The position numbers were made by a program, and so were the translations under genes. Under the pieces are notes generated by a model. The model saw only the letters and a program-made list of their open reading frames with translations, made no database searches and was not told the origin of the DNA. A DNA stretch of 6,535 bases from Anaerolineae bacterium. Its GTDB lineage: Bacteria > Chloroflexota > Anaerolineae > 4572-78 > J111. The stretch covers positions 1 to 6,535 of the forward strand of contig JAGRBY010000411.1 in assembly GCA_020433835.1 (NCBI GenBank), read 5' to 3'. This document shows positions 6,231 to 6,535 of this stretch, one piece after another (the first letter of the stretch is position 1; each line of letters begins with the position of its first letter).

Positions 6231-6535
6231 TTAGAAAGGCTGATAGGCGCCCATTAAAGCCAGAGAAGTGGTACAGGAATTTGATCGCGTAAACCAAGGG
6301 AGTTTGTTGAGAGGGAGAATTTTTATGTTTGCCCCTTCCTTTTGTAACCTTTGCGTCGCCAGATAAGGACCGGCAATGGGCGGCTGATCGGGCCATAACG
6401 GCTTTAGGCCGGGGAAATAATCATGAAGTAAAATCCAGCCGCCTGGGTTCAAAATTTTGAGAGCAGCGGAAATTTCCTGGTATATTACTGGGGTCGAATG
6501 GTCGCCGTCCAAAAAGATCAAATCATACCCGGCCT
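6231..6535 (-). CDS. Class I SAM-dependent methyltransferase, C-terminal part (start outside window)
   Basis: One hundred codons and a TAA stop are visible; the reading frame is open to the window edge, so the gene starts beyond 6535. The visible part begins YDLIFLDGDHS, the strand-4 block of the Methyltransf_24-type family, where the acidic residues and His often help hold a metal. It continues with LKILNPGGWILLHDYF, the conserved strand-5 block ending in an HD pair. The tail ends in SLALMGAYQPF, a normal final strand. The SAM-binding glycine loop is not in view. Relatives methylate hydroxyls of sugars or small molecules; next to glycosyltransferases, sugar O-methylation is the natural guess. 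A TTG at 6521 would give a 96-residue protein, but it falls inside the conserved block and is not a real start. The gene runs in the same direction as the operon but is separated from it by the promoter region. Confidence 0.85.
   Translation of the reverse strand, partial: AGYDLIFLDGDHSTPVIYQEISAALKILNPGGWILLHDYFPGLKPLWPDQPPIAGPYLATQRLQKEGANIKILPLNKLPWFTRSNSCTTSLALMGAYQPF

Noticed and set aside
6220..6261. Possible intrinsic terminator after the methyltransferase gene
   Set aside because: A GGCT/AGCC stem of only four base pairs with a 16-base loop precedes a T-rich stretch; too weak to call.
6214..6396. Minus-strand frame of 60 codons
   Set aside because: It overlaps the methyltransferase coding end in another frame, and the methyltransferase frame carries clear family motifs.
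1..6535. CRISPR array, tRNA or rRNA genes, insertion sequences
   Set aside because: No regularly spaced repeats, no cloverleaf or rRNA-like stretch, and no transposase or terminal inverted repeats were seen on either strand.

Overview
The window is part of a bacterial cell-surface or extracellular polysaccharide cluster. Every gene I can support lies on the minus strand, so transcription runs from high to low coordinates. Base composition looks moderate (roughly half G+C). Start signals are ordinary bacterial Shine-Dalgarno sites (AAAGGTGAG, AAGAGGA), and TGA is used as a stop, so the standard code applies. The taxon cannot be fixed from this sequence. The style of the cluster (GT4 transferases, a Wzz-type protein without a kinase domain, an O-antigen-ligase-type membrane protein) and the frequent GGCCGG hexamer would fit a Chloroflexota-like environmental bacterium, but that is only a low-confidence guess.

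Layout in the direction of transcription: (1) 6535-6231, the C-terminal 100 codons of a class I SAM-dependent methyltransferase whose start lies outside the window. (2) 6230-5898, an intergenic region of about 330 bases with a good sigma70-type promoter candidate, a 14-bp palindrome over its -35 box, three helically phased CTAAG repeats upstream, and a leader of about 200 nt holding a second 14-bp palindrome. (3) 5897-4626, a GT4 glycosyltransferase. (4) 4566-3334, a second, more divergent GT4-like glycosyltransferase. (5) 3347-2277, a Wzz-type chain-length determinant (polysaccharide co-polymerase), overlapping the end of the transferase gene. (6) 2261-1161, a protein of the aminoglycoside-phosphotransferase/CotS kinase-like fold. 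(7) 1154 to the window edge, an O-antigen ligase/polymerase-type (Wzy_C) membrane protein, cut off at its C-terminus.

Genes 3 to 7 are spaced by -14 to 59 bases and probably form one transcription unit driven from the intergenic region. The two glycosyltransferases would build a lipid-linked repeat unit in the cytoplasm. The Wzy-type protein would polymerise or transfer it at the outer face of the membrane, with the Wzz-type protein setting chain length. The methyltransferase and the kinase-like protein are the likely modifying enzymes. No flippase, initiating transferase, BY-kinase or outer-membrane exporter is in the window.

I see no clearly undescribed system. The points most worth a second look are the kinase-like gene between the Wzz and Wzy genes, the architecture of the intergenic control region, a nine-A tract inside a glycosyltransferase gene, and the enrichment of GGCCGG.
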